Origin: Prosapia bicincta
Taxonomy: Eukaryota; Arthropoda; Insecta; Hemiptera; Cercopidae
Direction of reading: 5' to 3'
NCBI GenBank assembly: GCA_036971475.1
Contig: JBAIZL010000005.1
Coordinates: 60,051,155-60,115,154 of the forward strand
DNA length: 64,000 nucleotides
Shown piece by piece: positions 1 through 11,894 of the stretch. Position numbers and translations under genes: made by a program. The notes below the pieces were generated by a model. It did not search any database. It saw only the letters and a list, made by a program, of their open reading frames with translations, and was not told the DNA's origin. How positions within the stretch are numbered: position 1 is the stretch's first letter; each line of letters opens with the position of its first letter.

Positions 1-1510
1 TGTTTTCGTCAACTTTTTAAATTTAATTTCTTTCTTTATATTTTAAAATTGCAAGAGTAATGTTACAAAATTAGTATTAGAAAAAAATCCGTATTGGCGG
101 CTTCAGCTTTTATGGAAAACTTTTGTCTATTTTTAAAAAGTAGAGATGCTTTATTGCAATGAATATACAAAGAGATATTTAACAGAGAACTGAGAAGCTG
201 TGAGAAACAGGAATGAACTTTCCGGAACACATAAAAGATCTTTTTGGTCTTTCGAGTGCTTAGCAGTTTAGTGATGTAATTAGAGTTGTCAACAATAAAT
301 CCATTTCAAACAGTTCTAAAACGGTTGCTGCTTAAATAGAACTTAGCAACACTATACGAGATAGTGTGTAAGTAGATTGTAAATAAATTCTGCAATCTAT
401 GTACCTTATAAACAATAATACGTCCTTCTAGAATGTATTTTAAATATTTTCTAATTGTATTCTATTCGTTATTAATTGGAAGACTAATAAGATAAAACAA
501 TACAAACATGACGAAATATTAGAATATGAAAAGTGTGATGAATACGAGAAGAATAAAGTTGTATGGGTATCAAAACAACGAATCTTAATGTGGAAGAAAA
601 AAATAATGGCGATGAAAATTAGAAATGAATATTATAAATATACAAGTATTATATCATAAAAATAATAATATTATAAATATAAAATATACAATAAGGAATA
701 CTGTATAAGGAAATAATTTTTTCTGGAAAAAGATATACAGAAATGACAAGCCTGATAAAATATTTGCCAAAGGCAACGAAAACACAAAAAATGACAGGTT
801 ATCTTCATTAATATGCAGATGGGCAAAACCCAGAAAGAGATAAACAAATTGACACGTAAGTTGTGACGGAAGAAAGTAATTGTTAACAGACGAAGATATG
901 ATGAAATGAAGATGAACACAAACGGAAATGGGAGAGGAGGTCAAGACAAAGATGAAAAAAGCTAAAGGCAATAAAAACAGGGGCAATTCGTTAGAAATTA
1001 CTAGAAGAAAGGAGACTGAGGAGAAAACTGAAAAATGGAAGTTAAAATATAACAAATTAGTGGCGAAATAAACAAGGGTAAAAAGATGATAAGATGCTAA
1101 ATGCGAAAAGAAAAGATTTAATACATAGATACAGATTGAGACTTAAGAGGTGGGGTTGACAGTAACAAATAATAATACGAAGAGTGAAAAACGTCATTAA
1201 CAAATAAAACATGTAACTTTATTTTTGACAAGAAAGAATAAGTAGAGGACACTGCATAGTAAAAAAAAAAAAAATTAGTGGGCAAGAAGAAGAGGGCAAA
1301 GACAAAGATAAAGAAAACATGGTAATAGGTTATAAATCGTAATTTTAATGTACAAAAAATATTTTTTCATTTAAATAAGAAAAAAAGTGAGCTTTTCATC
1401 AAAATCTGGGGCGATGCATTTAGCAATAGTTATTAATTAATATCAGTTCTGGTTATTTTTGCTTCAGGAAAACAAACTTTACAAAATATTCGTGAACATA
1501 GACTGTCTTA
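1..1510. other. AT-rich intergenic sequence, no gene seen
   Basis: The sequence is A/T-rich with many short homopolymer runs. Open frames here (for example 654-1055 on the minus strand, rich in F, L, I and S) have the composition expected from AT-rich DNA and resemble no family I recognise. No repeat longer than a microsatellite is visible. Confidence 0.6.
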
Positions 1511-1790
1511 AATATGTTGGGAATTCGGCAGCGCCTTTGAGCGATGGAGCGGTTCTGTTGGTCAACGAGTCGAGGATAATACGACGTAATTTGGTCTTTT
1601 AGCCGCCGTCGTTGATCGACCCTGCAATCGATTGCTCCGCTTTAATGCCGTGGTATTGGAACAATCACCGGTTCTAGGCGGTCGATACAAATTGCGTTGC
1701 GGCGCCTTAAAGATAAAAATATTTGCGTTATCGGTCGTATATTGAGCAGTGGGTCAAGTGATGCGACGGGGTGGGTTTCCATTTTTGCAA
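1511..1790. other. GC-richer, CpG-containing island in AT-rich DNA
   Basis: This stretch stands out from its surroundings by many CpG dinucleotides (gcagcgcc, cgagtcgagg, gccgccgtcg, gttgcggcgcc). The 61-codon minus-strand frame across it has no recognisable domain. It could be part of an unrecognised mobile element, a first exon or promoter, or a short CpG-rich relic. I cannot choose between these from sequence alone. Confidence 0.35.
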
Positions 1791-1950
1791 AATTTAGTTT
1801 AAAGAATAGATAGTTTAAAAAAAACAATTTTTTTATAGTGAAATAGAGGGTTTCTTACGAAATATTCTGCTTAATCTCGTAAACATAATTCACTTGTTGG
1901 CTCGGCCTATTAATACACATAGCCTATTTTAAAACAAAGTCCTTCGTTTA

Positions 1951-2016
<66 letters not shown>
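1951..2016. repeat. (AT)n microsatellite
   Basis: Uninterrupted alternating AT of about 33 dinucleotides. Confidence 0.97.
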
Positions 2017-2017
<1 letters not shown>

Positions 2018-3139
2018 CATTACCTTTTTATTTAGCAAGTGTCAAAGTGATTCCTCCACTTTGTACAACGAAGTATACCTGCATGAGATCCTGACCTTGT
2101 ACTTCAAGAGGATCCAAAGACAATAAGAATAAATTATTTTAAGAAATGTAAATACACTAAAGTTAACGTTATGTTTGCAACAATAATAGACAAAGCCTCC
2201 TTGAGCCAACAAACCAAAACCGATTCAAAGGCCAGATTCTAAAAGAACTCAAAACGTATTCTATAAAAACTCTGCTAAGAAAACTTCCAAAATTAGTCTT
2301 TTTGGAAAATCTTCCTGATTATTATGTACTTTTCCAGAACAAGACGTTTCGCTATAGCAAACAAACGAAATTATTTTGTATTTTTGTAGATTTTATATTT
2401 AGAAGAGAATAAATATTTTACTTTCATTGAAAATACCCTACAAGCTATATAAGTTTTTCCATAGTTTAGGTTGTTATTTAATTATTGTGCAAAGCAGTTC
2501 ATATTCAGCAGAAATCATTTATAACATTTATTTCAATACAGTGATGCTCAAAACGACTATAACAAAAATCAAGAAAGTAAAAAATAAAATCTCAAAGTAG
2601 ATCCTGGATAGCCTCAAACAAAATAACATATTTCCTAAAGTTTGTGTTTTCAATAATGCTAAGACTTAGAAGAGCAAAACTACCAACAAGACTTCTAAAC
2701 TGTTCTTCATAGCGTCGACGTTATTCGACGTAGTTTAGAATTTTTATATATGGTATTATTATAAAATGAAGGGAAGCGAAAAAATATGTTAAAATGATAT
2801 ATATTTGCAAGAGTAGACGCTTCTAACTTTAACTGGGACAAAGTGAGGTGGCGTTGTAGCGCTGTCAAGTAAAGTTAAAATGTGGCGCAGTGAACGCAGG
2901 AAATTCTGCAGAGCTGGCACTCAGTCCAAAAACAAAAGAAAGTGTAATGGTGAAAGTATGTAAAGCGGGGGGGGGGGGGGAAGCTGTCGGCGCCGTGTAG
3001 CCTGACTGGGGTAGTTAATCGTAAAACGCCCCCTCTCTCCTGTTGTCCACACCCCGTCACACGATCAATGATTCTATGTCGGAGGGACGGGAGTGTTGGG
3101 GGGTCAACAATCGGCAAAATTCAAGTTCGCTAAATAACT
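2017..3139. other. Unique intergenic sequence with a poly-G run
   Basis: AT-rich sequence without a recognisable gene. A G run of about 12 bases lies near 2969-2980, followed by a GC-richer patch to about 3110. The 80-codon minus frame at 2875-3117 crosses the G run and shows no domain. Confidence 0.5.
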
Positions 3140-4262
3140 GTTTCTAATTGCAACGAGAGCTGTATAGTCGAGAACGCGATGGCTTATGGGAGCTTCTAAT
3201 TGCAACGAGAGCTGTATAGTCGAGAACGCGATGGCTTATGGGAGTTTCTAGTTGCAACGAGACAGTTATACAGTCTAAAACGAGTTGCCTGAATGAGATC
3301 TTCGATTGGAACAAGACTAGTTAATTGAGAGATTCTAGTTGCAACGAGATAGATGTATAGTCGAGAACGCGATGGCTTATGGGAGCTTCTAATTGCAACG
3401 AGAGCTGTATAGTCGAGAACGCGATGGCTTATGGGAGTTTCTAGTTGCAACGAGACAGTTATACAGTCTAAAACGAGTTGCCTGAATGAGATCTTCGATT
3501 GGAACAAGACTAGTTAATTGAGAGATTCTAGTTGCAACGAGATAGATGTATAGTCGAGAACGATTTAGCTGTGAGATTCTAGTTGCAACGAGATAGCTGT
3601 ATAGTCGAAAACGATTTAGCTGAGTGGGAGCTTCTATTTGAAACAAGAAAGTTGTACAGTCGAGAAAGAGTAGGCTAAATCACATCTTCTAGTTGGAACA
3701 AGATAGTTGCACGGTCGAAAACGAGTAGGCTAAATCACATCTTCTAGTTGGAACAAGATAGTTGTACGGTCGAGAGTGAGTTCGATAAATGAGAGCTTCT
3801 AGTTGCAACGATTCAGTTATACGGTCCAGAACGAATTAGCTAAAGGAAAGCTTTTAGTTGGAACAAGGCTATTTAAATGAGAACCACTAATTCCAAAGAG
3901 ACAGCTATATAGTTGAGATCCCGTTAGCTGAATGAGAGCTTCTAGCTACAACAAGACAGTTGTACAGTCGAGAGCAAGTTAGATAAATGAGAGGTTCTAG
4001 TTGTAGTGAGGCAACAGACAGAACGAGTTGGCTAACAGATAGAGCTTCTAGTTGCAACGAGATAGACGATTCTGAGTTGGGTAGATGGGAGCTTCTAGTT
4101 GTAGCGAGGCAGTTGTGCAGTCGAGAGCAAGTTAGATAAATGAGAGGTTCTAGTTGTAGTGAGGCAACAGACAGAACGAGTTGGCTAACAGATAGAGCTT
4201 CTAGTTGCGACGAGATAGACGATTCTGAGTTTGGTAGATGGGAGCTACTAGTTACAACGAAA
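3140..4262. repeat. Degenerate minisatellite with nested higher-order copies
   Basis: The core phrase 'cttctagttgcaacgagat' recurs at roughly 50-60-bp spacing and is followed each time by a variant of 'agttgtacagtcgagaacg' and 'agttggctaaatgag'. The cleanest monomers (near 3187-3240 and 3380-3430) are 52 bp long. A block of about 190 bp starting near 3187 is repeated from near 3380, and another block of about 155 bp (3967 onward) is repeated from about 4121, so duplication acted at more than one scale. Divergence increases from left to right. The minus-strand frames of 80-100 codons here are products of the repeat, not genes. Confidence 0.93.
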
Positions 4263-6483
4263 CGTTGGTTATGTTATAGCGAGAAAAAATTTAATTTATC
4301 ATAATTAAAATATTAATAAATACTTTCTAAATGAGGTCCCTATTTTTTATAATAGTTATACATGCATCTTAGAAGTTAGGAGTTATAAGAAATGTGTTTT
4401 TAGGTAAAATATTTGCAGGTGTCGGTAGAGGATGGTTAAATAAATTAATATGTTTTGATTATATATGACTATGTACTAAAAATCCGGGAAGAACATTATT
4501 GAAGATAAATGGTTGTATTCAAAATGGTTAATTTTCATATAAAACTGGGGAAATCATAAGGTTGACAGTCAAGATTTAAATAATATTTCATTAGCATGTA
4601 AATTTAAAAAGTGTTTAATTTTCCAGATGAGTGCAAAAAGACACTTCTCTATAAAAAAATTAATAACCTCCTATTAACTGTTGTTGTTTCTTACTACACA
4701 ATAACACACAGTTTCTCAACTAAAGATGTTCAAGTTAATATAATATCTCCCGAAGCAATAACCACCTCTTCGCTCCAGTATTTACCAAGGCGCCTATTTT
4801 TAGGAGATCTGGCAGGGAAGGTAAAAGCTTCAGTCAATTTTCAAATTGTCTCCTAGGCTATTTTCCGGATGACTGGTAAGTATTGGTCAACGTAAAGGGA
4901 GAATTCAGTGGTTTAGGAGTAGTAAAGGACAATATTAGGGCTGAGTTTAGATACCAAAAGAAGCTATCCTAAAATAACGACGATCTCGACAGATAGTTCT
5001 AAGGAACTATCATGGAATATTATAAGAAAGAGGGAGTTAGGAGAGAGTAACAAATAGGAGTAAATAATGAAATAATAAACATTAATAATCAATACCGATA
5101 CTCACACAGAGTATTACAAAATAAATAAAAATACAATATAAATACACAAAATTTAGTAGAAGAGGCAAAAAAGCAAAGGATAAACCCATTAAATTGTGCG
5201 CGACTGTGTAAGTGGTGTATTTACTGATTGAACTATTTTAAGGAAGAAGATCTAGAAGGGTCCTTCTCGATTACTTTATTCAATAGATTTTTTTTTCAAA
5301 ATAGGCATAATTTTAGGGGTATCGGAAGGTATCCCTCTACGCCGAAAGAGTGGGGGACCTAATAAAGTATCTGAGGGGGATTTACTCGGTAAACCCTCTT
5401 TTAAATTTGCGGTTACTTTAAAAAAGACTTCTTAAGAAGCTTATATTCAATGTTAGGATTACTAAGGGGTGGTGGGTATATATATCTCTAATGCACCGGT
5501 TGTGGGCCGGGAATCATTATTCTCCCAGATCATCCTCATCCTAATCCCACATAAGTTTGTCGAATACTGTAACACAAAAACTGTTGTAACGATTTATTTT
5601 AAATAAATTCTTAAGGCATTTAGGTGTTGAATATTGCAGTTATCTGTTGCATAATTAATAGAGTGACCTGCAAAGTCAAGAGCATTAATAAATTGAACTT
5701 GAGAATCATGCATTCAATAAATTTACCAATTGTTTAAATAGAAAATACAATTAGAAACGTTTACACTGATTTAGATCTGGTTTTTACCTTTGTTTAACAT
5801 GTTAAGAATTTACACAAATATTTTCACTATTTTAGAATTTATGGCATTGACATGTGATATCCACAAAGAGATTGCTTCTATATAACATAAAATACATTGC
5901 AAATTAATTTATCTAACAGTTGAAAATTTGTTATTGCATCCCATGGATTAATCATAACTTACTGTATTATTAAAATATGAAAACGTGCACTATTTGGCTG
6001 TCCCGAGTTAAATTTTGAAAGATAAATTTTGATTTCACATCACCTTACATAAAATTAATAAGTTATCTGAAACTGGAATTTATGTTGTACATCGTGGCTC
6101 CTGGATCAGGCCTTGCCATTATTCATTTTGGATACGTGTTGGCTATGGAGCTCGTCAGATGTTGACTAATCAGTGATGAAACGTTTTCAAAAATAATAAA
6201 GGAAACTTTTTGATACTTCTTTACATAATTGAATTGAATTAAATTAAAACTGTTGAAAAAAGTGTTGTTCTTGATACGCCTCATCTTGCAGCGTCCTTTC
6301 GGTTCGAAGACCCAACCTAGAAAAACAAATGTTCAGAGTTCATTTTGCGATTCCTGACCTTCTGCGCAACTTTCCGGCGCATTGTCAGCTGTTTTCATAA
6401 AAAAAGGTTTGTGGACATCATATCTCAACCAGTATTACTGTACATAGAATTATAATTTACAATTTTTTTTTAATTTTTAAACT
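4263..6483. other. AT-rich intergenic sequence, no gene seen
   Basis: No repeat array, RNA gene or convincing coding frame. The 81-codon plus frame at 4611-4856 matches no family I know and has no supporting splice or promoter context. Confidence 0.55.
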
Positions 6484-6547
6484 AATATCTCGGTTTGTTT
6501 TCTGATGCTGCTGTAATATGTAACATTTTTGCCTAAAATAATGTTAC
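6484..6547. repeat. Decayed LTR-end remnant related to the 7.2-kb element
   Basis: The segment 'tctcggtttgttttctga', then 'taatatgtaaca' and a final 'tgttaca' at 6547 repeats, in the same order and similar spacing, the right end of the LTRs at 8330-8376 and 11622-11668 ('tctcgtttgttttctga', 'taatatgtaaca', 'tgttaca'). The sequence between these blocks is diverged. It is best read as an older relative of the LTR family about 640 bp from the intact copy. Homology further upstream is too weak to set a left boundary. Confidence 0.45.
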
Positions 6548-7179
6548 ACTATCCATAAACCTTTCACTCTTTGGGAGTATAACAGGTTTATAGCCCGTAT
6601 AGAAAGTAAGTCTAACTCTGCGATGCGCACAACGTTTGGGGATTTTTCCTTAAGGGATTAATCAGCTTGGTTATTACCTCCTATAAAGCATAAAAAAAGC
6701 TTTGTACAAACGGAAAGGCTTGCAAACCTTCCTGCACTGGGCTGTACGAAAGGATTATGACTCAGATATACAAGGCAGCATAACTGAATTGGAACTACTC
6801 CCTTAGCGTTGGAAGAATCTTTGATTACACTTTTCCTTCCAGACCATTCACTTCACAGCTTATTGTCGTCTACATATGAAAACAAAACCTTCAACAGATG
6901 TACCCTGACGGTCTATTGATGGCGCCTTCTGCAGAGTTGTAGGCCTACAAACTTTTCTTAGTCTCGCAAACAAAATTTCCTTATTTGTGAAAACAGTTTT
7001 TCAATTTGTCGCATGAATGCTATATGATATCTAGCAAAAACAATTCTAACCATCTGCCTTTTCAGATTGTTTTATTTCTGGTTATGCTGTTAGTAGCAAT
7101 GTCTCGAGAGCTGGTTAGAAGGGATGGAATTGTATAAACTACAGTGATAGCTTGTTACTTAGTTTTGACGGAAATTGTC

Positions 7180-7183
7180 GAGT
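7180..7183. repeat. Target-site duplication GAGT (left; pair at 11669-11672)
   Basis: GAGT lies immediately outside the left TGTAAC terminus, and the same GAGT lies immediately outside the right GTTACA terminus. A 5-bp reading (GAGTT) is possible only if the terminal T of the LTR is not counted. Confidence 0.75.
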
Positions 7184-8376
7184 TGTAACGGATGTTATAA
7201 AATGAAACAAGCAGAGTTGCGCAAATTGTGTAACGGTTTATAATTTTACAAATTGGATTTTATTTAGTTATAACTCTTAAAACATTTAATATTCACTTCT
7301 AGCTTACAGTTGAGGCGTAAAGATACGTCTGTCTGTAACGCAATAGAAGTTATAAATCCGTTACAGTTAAAGTATTTTAAATTACCAAGTTAAACAATTA
7401 AAATTAGCAGAATATTCTTGAATTAATACTTAAGGTTTATTTACTTGAAATGCAAGGTTTTTGTGCGGTGGTAAAATAATGACATTTAAATTCAATTAAA
7501 GCAAATCATAAACTTTATTTTAAAATAGACAGATGAAATAAATTAAAATCATGACACATAAATTTCTTTAACACTCAGTTACAGATTATGAAACCTTTTT
7601 TTTTTTTACATTACTTATAAATTTTTAAGGATAGCAATCCTTCAATTAATAAAATTCATCAATGGCTGAAAATGAACATATATTCGAGTTTACTTGCTTT
7701 TCTTGTATAATCAAGTTTAATAATTTAATGTGAACATATTAGCACCAAAAGGTGCGTAATTATAATTAGGCTTATTAATTAAAAAGTTCAATGTTCATAA
7801 TTTAGAAATTCTGCTTCGAAATGTTTTAAATTTTGAAATTAAGTTTTAAAAGTTTTAAAATCGCCCACTTAGCTGTGTTAACTTGTCGCAATTTCCCTTC
7901 CATCTCGGGGTAAATCTCGGTAAAGCCTGGTCTCATCTTCGTGAATAAACGTCGGGAAAACCATGAATAAGTCTGCAACCCATCTTGTATCTGGTATTGT
8001 AAGCCGCCTTCTATGCCATGATTTAAAAAAAGAAATACTTTATATTAATTAAAATAAAAAGGAAACTAAATACATCTTCTTGCCATTTGGAGACGTCCTT
8101 CCCTGGTTACATCCTGGCCTAATGGGACAGATAAATTAAAAGCAAGCAGCCTTCCTACTTACCGCGCATCCACGGGGCGCACGCATAGCTAGGTTACTTA
8201 TTATTTTAAATTTTTCTCGATAGATGTCACTATCAGCCAGAGATCTCATTAAAAATATTTATCATACATAACAATTTTTTTTACATAGTTATACATTATT
8301 ACAATTTGGAATTTATTCTCGTTTGTTTTCTGAATTTTACTATTTTAATATGTAACACCGTCTAAAGTGTGTTACA
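7184..8376 (-). repeat. LTR, left copy (3' LTR in element orientation)
   Basis: This copy matches 10476-11668 base for base wherever I compared it, with no length difference. It opens TGTAACGGATG and closes GTGTTACA. A second TGTAACGG occurs 45 bp inside the left edge (7229-7236), after a GCAGAGTTGCGCA motif. The LTR is AT-rich apart from a moderately GC-richer centre (about 7870-8190). Confidence 0.9.
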
Positions 8377-10475
8377 TATTTTTCCCCCCTTTTGAAAAAA
8401 AAAATTGTGTGTTTTCACATTCCCCTTTAATTATTTTTATTAAATGTAACGATTTACGAACAACTCTTAAGTTAACAATCAAATTATTTTCTTTGGGAAA
8501 ACATATCATAAACCTATTTGATTCTATTATTAGAACAAACTTAACTCGACATGAAGCATAACATAAACAATATTAATTCTTGCATTTAATCCTTTCCAAA
8601 CAAAAAAAATAATAAAATTTTTAAATAAACTTATATTCAATCTTCCTTTTATATTCATAAAAAATTTTATATTGACACATACTCTTTATACCATTACATA
8701 ATGTTCTATAATTGTTTAATTACTTTTATCTTTAATTTATTTTGTTTAAAAAAAAATGTGTCTTTTAATTTCAATTTAAATCTCATAACTTGTTACATTA
8801 TTTATTAATCCTTTAATTTACATGATTAAGTTTTAAAATAATTACATACACTTATCAGTTGCTTTGAAATTTTAACTTCTTTATAAACTTTTCATTTCTC
8901 AAACTTTATGATTATATATTTACATCTCTTCAAATTTTTAAAACTCATTACTATATCTCTTATACATTTTTACTCACAATTAAATTTTTCTTCAAATTAT
9001 TTCTTATTAAAATTCTTCAAATTATTCATTAATTAAATTTTTCTTCAAAATTGTCTCTTTTTGTGTCAACAAACCTAACCTACTAGCTGTATTTATCGCA
9101 GTCCACTACCTGGGATCTGCAAAACTGCTTACTCCCTGTAAGCCACAAATTACCACATTTAAACGACGCTATATATATATTTTCAAAAATTCTCTCTCTC
9201 TATTTACCACTAAGAATGTACCATTGCCTAATAACCTCTCTTTGTTATTCTTACAATACTCGTACATCTTAAAACTATTGGATTTCAAATCCCACACTTT
9301 GAATCCAAATACTTTTTTCTTAAATCAAATCCCATACTTTGATTTAAAAACCATACAGCCAGTTGTTGACTTAAAAAGGACTTTATTCAATTCATCATTC
9401 TTAAATTTTCTTACAAACATTACTATGACAATTTGATATTAAAATTCGTTTAAGCTCTTGCATTAATAAAATAAGAATTAAATCAAACAGAAATTAGGAT
9501 CGTACATTCACATGCAATTTTTGGTCAAGTGTTTTAGTCTCTTCGTGTAGTATTATGTATTTTGAGATTTTGTCAGTGTCTACCTCGCGTATAAGTAAGA
9601 TTGCATGCCATTTGGGCCCTTTGACACACAATATGCAAAGTGTCGTCATGAGTTTCTAAAATTGCATATCAAGGCACTTACCACTTCCTTGTTGATCAAT
9701 TACCATTTTAAAAATGAAAAAAGGCTTTAAATTTCTTCCAACAATAACTTTTCTAAATTTTAACTATTTTTGAAGTTATAAATTTGCTTGTAAACCTTAC
9801 ACAACTTATACATATATTTAATTTTATTAAACCTTGTTTTAAATCCATTTACAAACTTTCTTTTTATTATTATAATTCATCAGTACCATTATTTTTGTTA
9901 AATTGTTTATCAGACAGTATTACATTTACTTTCAAATTATTTTAATATTAAATCATTTTGATTCTGCAATTCATACTAGTTTAATAACCTCTTTTATCGT
10001 CTGATAAATTGATTTACTACAGGGGTTCAGAAAACAAACGGAACGTTGATGGCATAGCAAAGCAAGCAAACTCGATACATTTTATGTAAACATTGTGCTT
10101 CAGGCACAAACATTCTAAACTTGTGTAAACAACCTTGATAAACTAGACATCCTGCATTAGGCTATGCAGAAACTTTTAAAAATCTAAACTTACTACGCAT
10201 AGACATGACAAATGTTTTGAACAATAAGAGTCTCTGACCTTGACTACACTACTAGTAAAAACTGGTTATAACTGGTTTCTTCCCTATCTTTACCCAACTG
10301 TTTACACAAGCTACGTCCTTTTACTTTCAATTTATACATTTTATAAAATTTTACACAGTGAATTTACGTTTTGAATATATTTAATGAATTCGGTTATTTT
10401 CAACCATTTTTAAATTTTCTTTTTGCCAACACACAAATTTACATTTCAAATTTATATAGCAGAGTTGCGCATTTA
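8377..10475 (-). other. Non-coding interior of the LTR element
   Basis: This is 2.1 kb of very AT-rich sequence with many T-rich runs and no coding frame longer than about 70 codons on either strand. It contains a TTCAGAAAACAAACG segment near 10027, the reverse complement of a motif near the right end of the LTR. There is no recognisable retroviral-type motif. It is comparable in concept to LARD elements, whose interiors are conserved but non-coding. Confidence 0.75.
8379..8393 (-). promoter_or_regulatory. Polypurine tract of the LTR element
   Basis: On the minus strand this reads AAAAGGGGGGAAAAA, separated from the TGTAAC start of the downstream LTR by only TA. Position and composition match the purine primer for plus-strand DNA synthesis, and they indicate that the element is transcribed on the minus strand. 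Confidence 0.75.
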
Positions 10476-11668
10476 TGTAACGGATGTTATAAAATGAAAC
10501 AAGCAGAGTTGCGCAAATTGTGTAACGGTTTATAATTTTACAAATTGGATTTTATTTAGTTATAACTCTTAAAACATTTAATATTCACTTCTAGCTTACA
10601 GTTGAGGCGTAAAGATACGTCTGTCTGTAACGCAATAGAAGTTATAAATCCGTTACAGTTAAAGTATTTTAAATTACCAAGTTAAACAATTAAAATTAGC
10701 AGAATATTCTTGAATTAATACTTAAGGTTTATTTACTTGAAATGCAAGGTTTTTGTGCGGTGGTAAAATAATGACATTTAAATTCAATTAAAGCAAATCA
10801 TAAACTTTATTTTAAAATAGACAGATGAAATAAATTAAAATCATGACACATAAATTTCTTTAACACTCAGTTACAGATTATGAAACCTTTTTTTTTTTTA
10901 CATTACTTATAAATTTTTAAGGATAGCAATCCTTCAATTAATAAAATTCATCAATGGCTGAAAATGAACATATATTCGAGTTTACTTGCTTTTCTTGTAT
11001 AATCAAGTTTAATAATTTAATGTGAACATATTAGCACCAAAAGGTGCGTAATTATAATTAGGCTTATTAATTAAAAAGTTCAATGTTCATAATTTAGAAA
11101 TTCTGCTTCGAAATGTTTTAAATTTTGAAATTAAGTTTTAAAAGTTTTAAAATCGCCCACTTAGCTGTGTTAACTTGTCGCAATTTCCCTTCCATCTCGG
11201 GGTAAATCTCGGTAAAGCCTGGTCTCATCTTCGTGAATAAACGTCGGGAAAACCATGAATAAGTCTGCAACCCATCTTGTATCTGGTATTGTAAGCCGCC
11301 TTCTATGCCATGATTTAAAAAAAGAAATACTTTATATTAATTAAAATAAAAAGGAAACTAAATACATCTTCTTGCCATTTGGAGACGTCCTTCCCTGGTT
11401 ACATCCTGGCCTAATGGGACAGATAAATTAAAAGCAAGCAGCCTTCCTACTTACCGCGCATCCACGGGGCGCACGCATAGCTAGGTTACTTATTATTTTA
11501 AATTTTTCTCGATAGATGTCACTATCAGCCAGAGATCTCATTAAAAATATTTATCATACATAACAATTTTTTTTACATAGTTATACATTATTACAATTTG
11601 GAATTTATTCTCGTTTGTTTTCTGAATTTTACTATTTTAATATGTAACACCGTCTAAAGTGTGTTACA
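10476..11668 (-). repeat. LTR, right copy (5' LTR in element orientation)
   Basis: This is the second member of the LTR pair, followed by the GAGT target duplication at 11669-11672. Just outside its inner edge, at 10459-10471, lies GCAGAGTTGCGCA. The same motif is found inside the LTR, so the LTR boundary region is locally duplicated. Confidence 0.9.
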
Positions 11669-11894
11669 GAGTTACCTCAATCTTCCTATTTTCAAATGAT
11701 AAAATCCGATTGTTTTTTACATTTAGAAGTTACACGCAAAAGTCTATAAAAAATTAACTTTTATAATTTCGATTTCCATTAGAATCTCTAAGAGGTTTTT
11801 CCATAATCTAACACAAAATTAAGCAGTTTTAATTTAATAATATTTTTTATAATTATTTTTTAAATTTTTTTTTCATTGTTGCTTGAACGGTGGC

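Larger units (their letters stand above)
7184..11668 (-). mobile_element. Non-autonomous LTR retrotransposon, full length (LARD-like)
   Basis: Two 1,193-bp direct repeats (7184-8376 and 10476-11668) at a constant offset of 3,292 bp flank a 2,099-bp interior. Each begins TGTAAC and ends GTTACA, the inverted TG...CA termini of LTRs. The tetranucleotide GAGT precedes the left LTR and follows the right one, a 4-bp target duplication as in many Ty3/gypsy-type integrations. A purine tract next to the left LTR on the minus strand sets the orientation. The interior has no gag, protease, reverse transcriptase or integrase frame; its longest frames are 64-70 codons. Mobilisation must therefore have depended on proteins from a related autonomous element. 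No TGG-type primer-binding site is visible after the right LTR. By eye the LTRs match throughout, which implies a recent insertion. Confidence 0.88.

Noticed and set aside
654..1055. 133-codon minus frame rich in F, L, I and S
   Set aside because: Composition is that of AT-rich DNA read on the T-rich strand; no domain or splice support.
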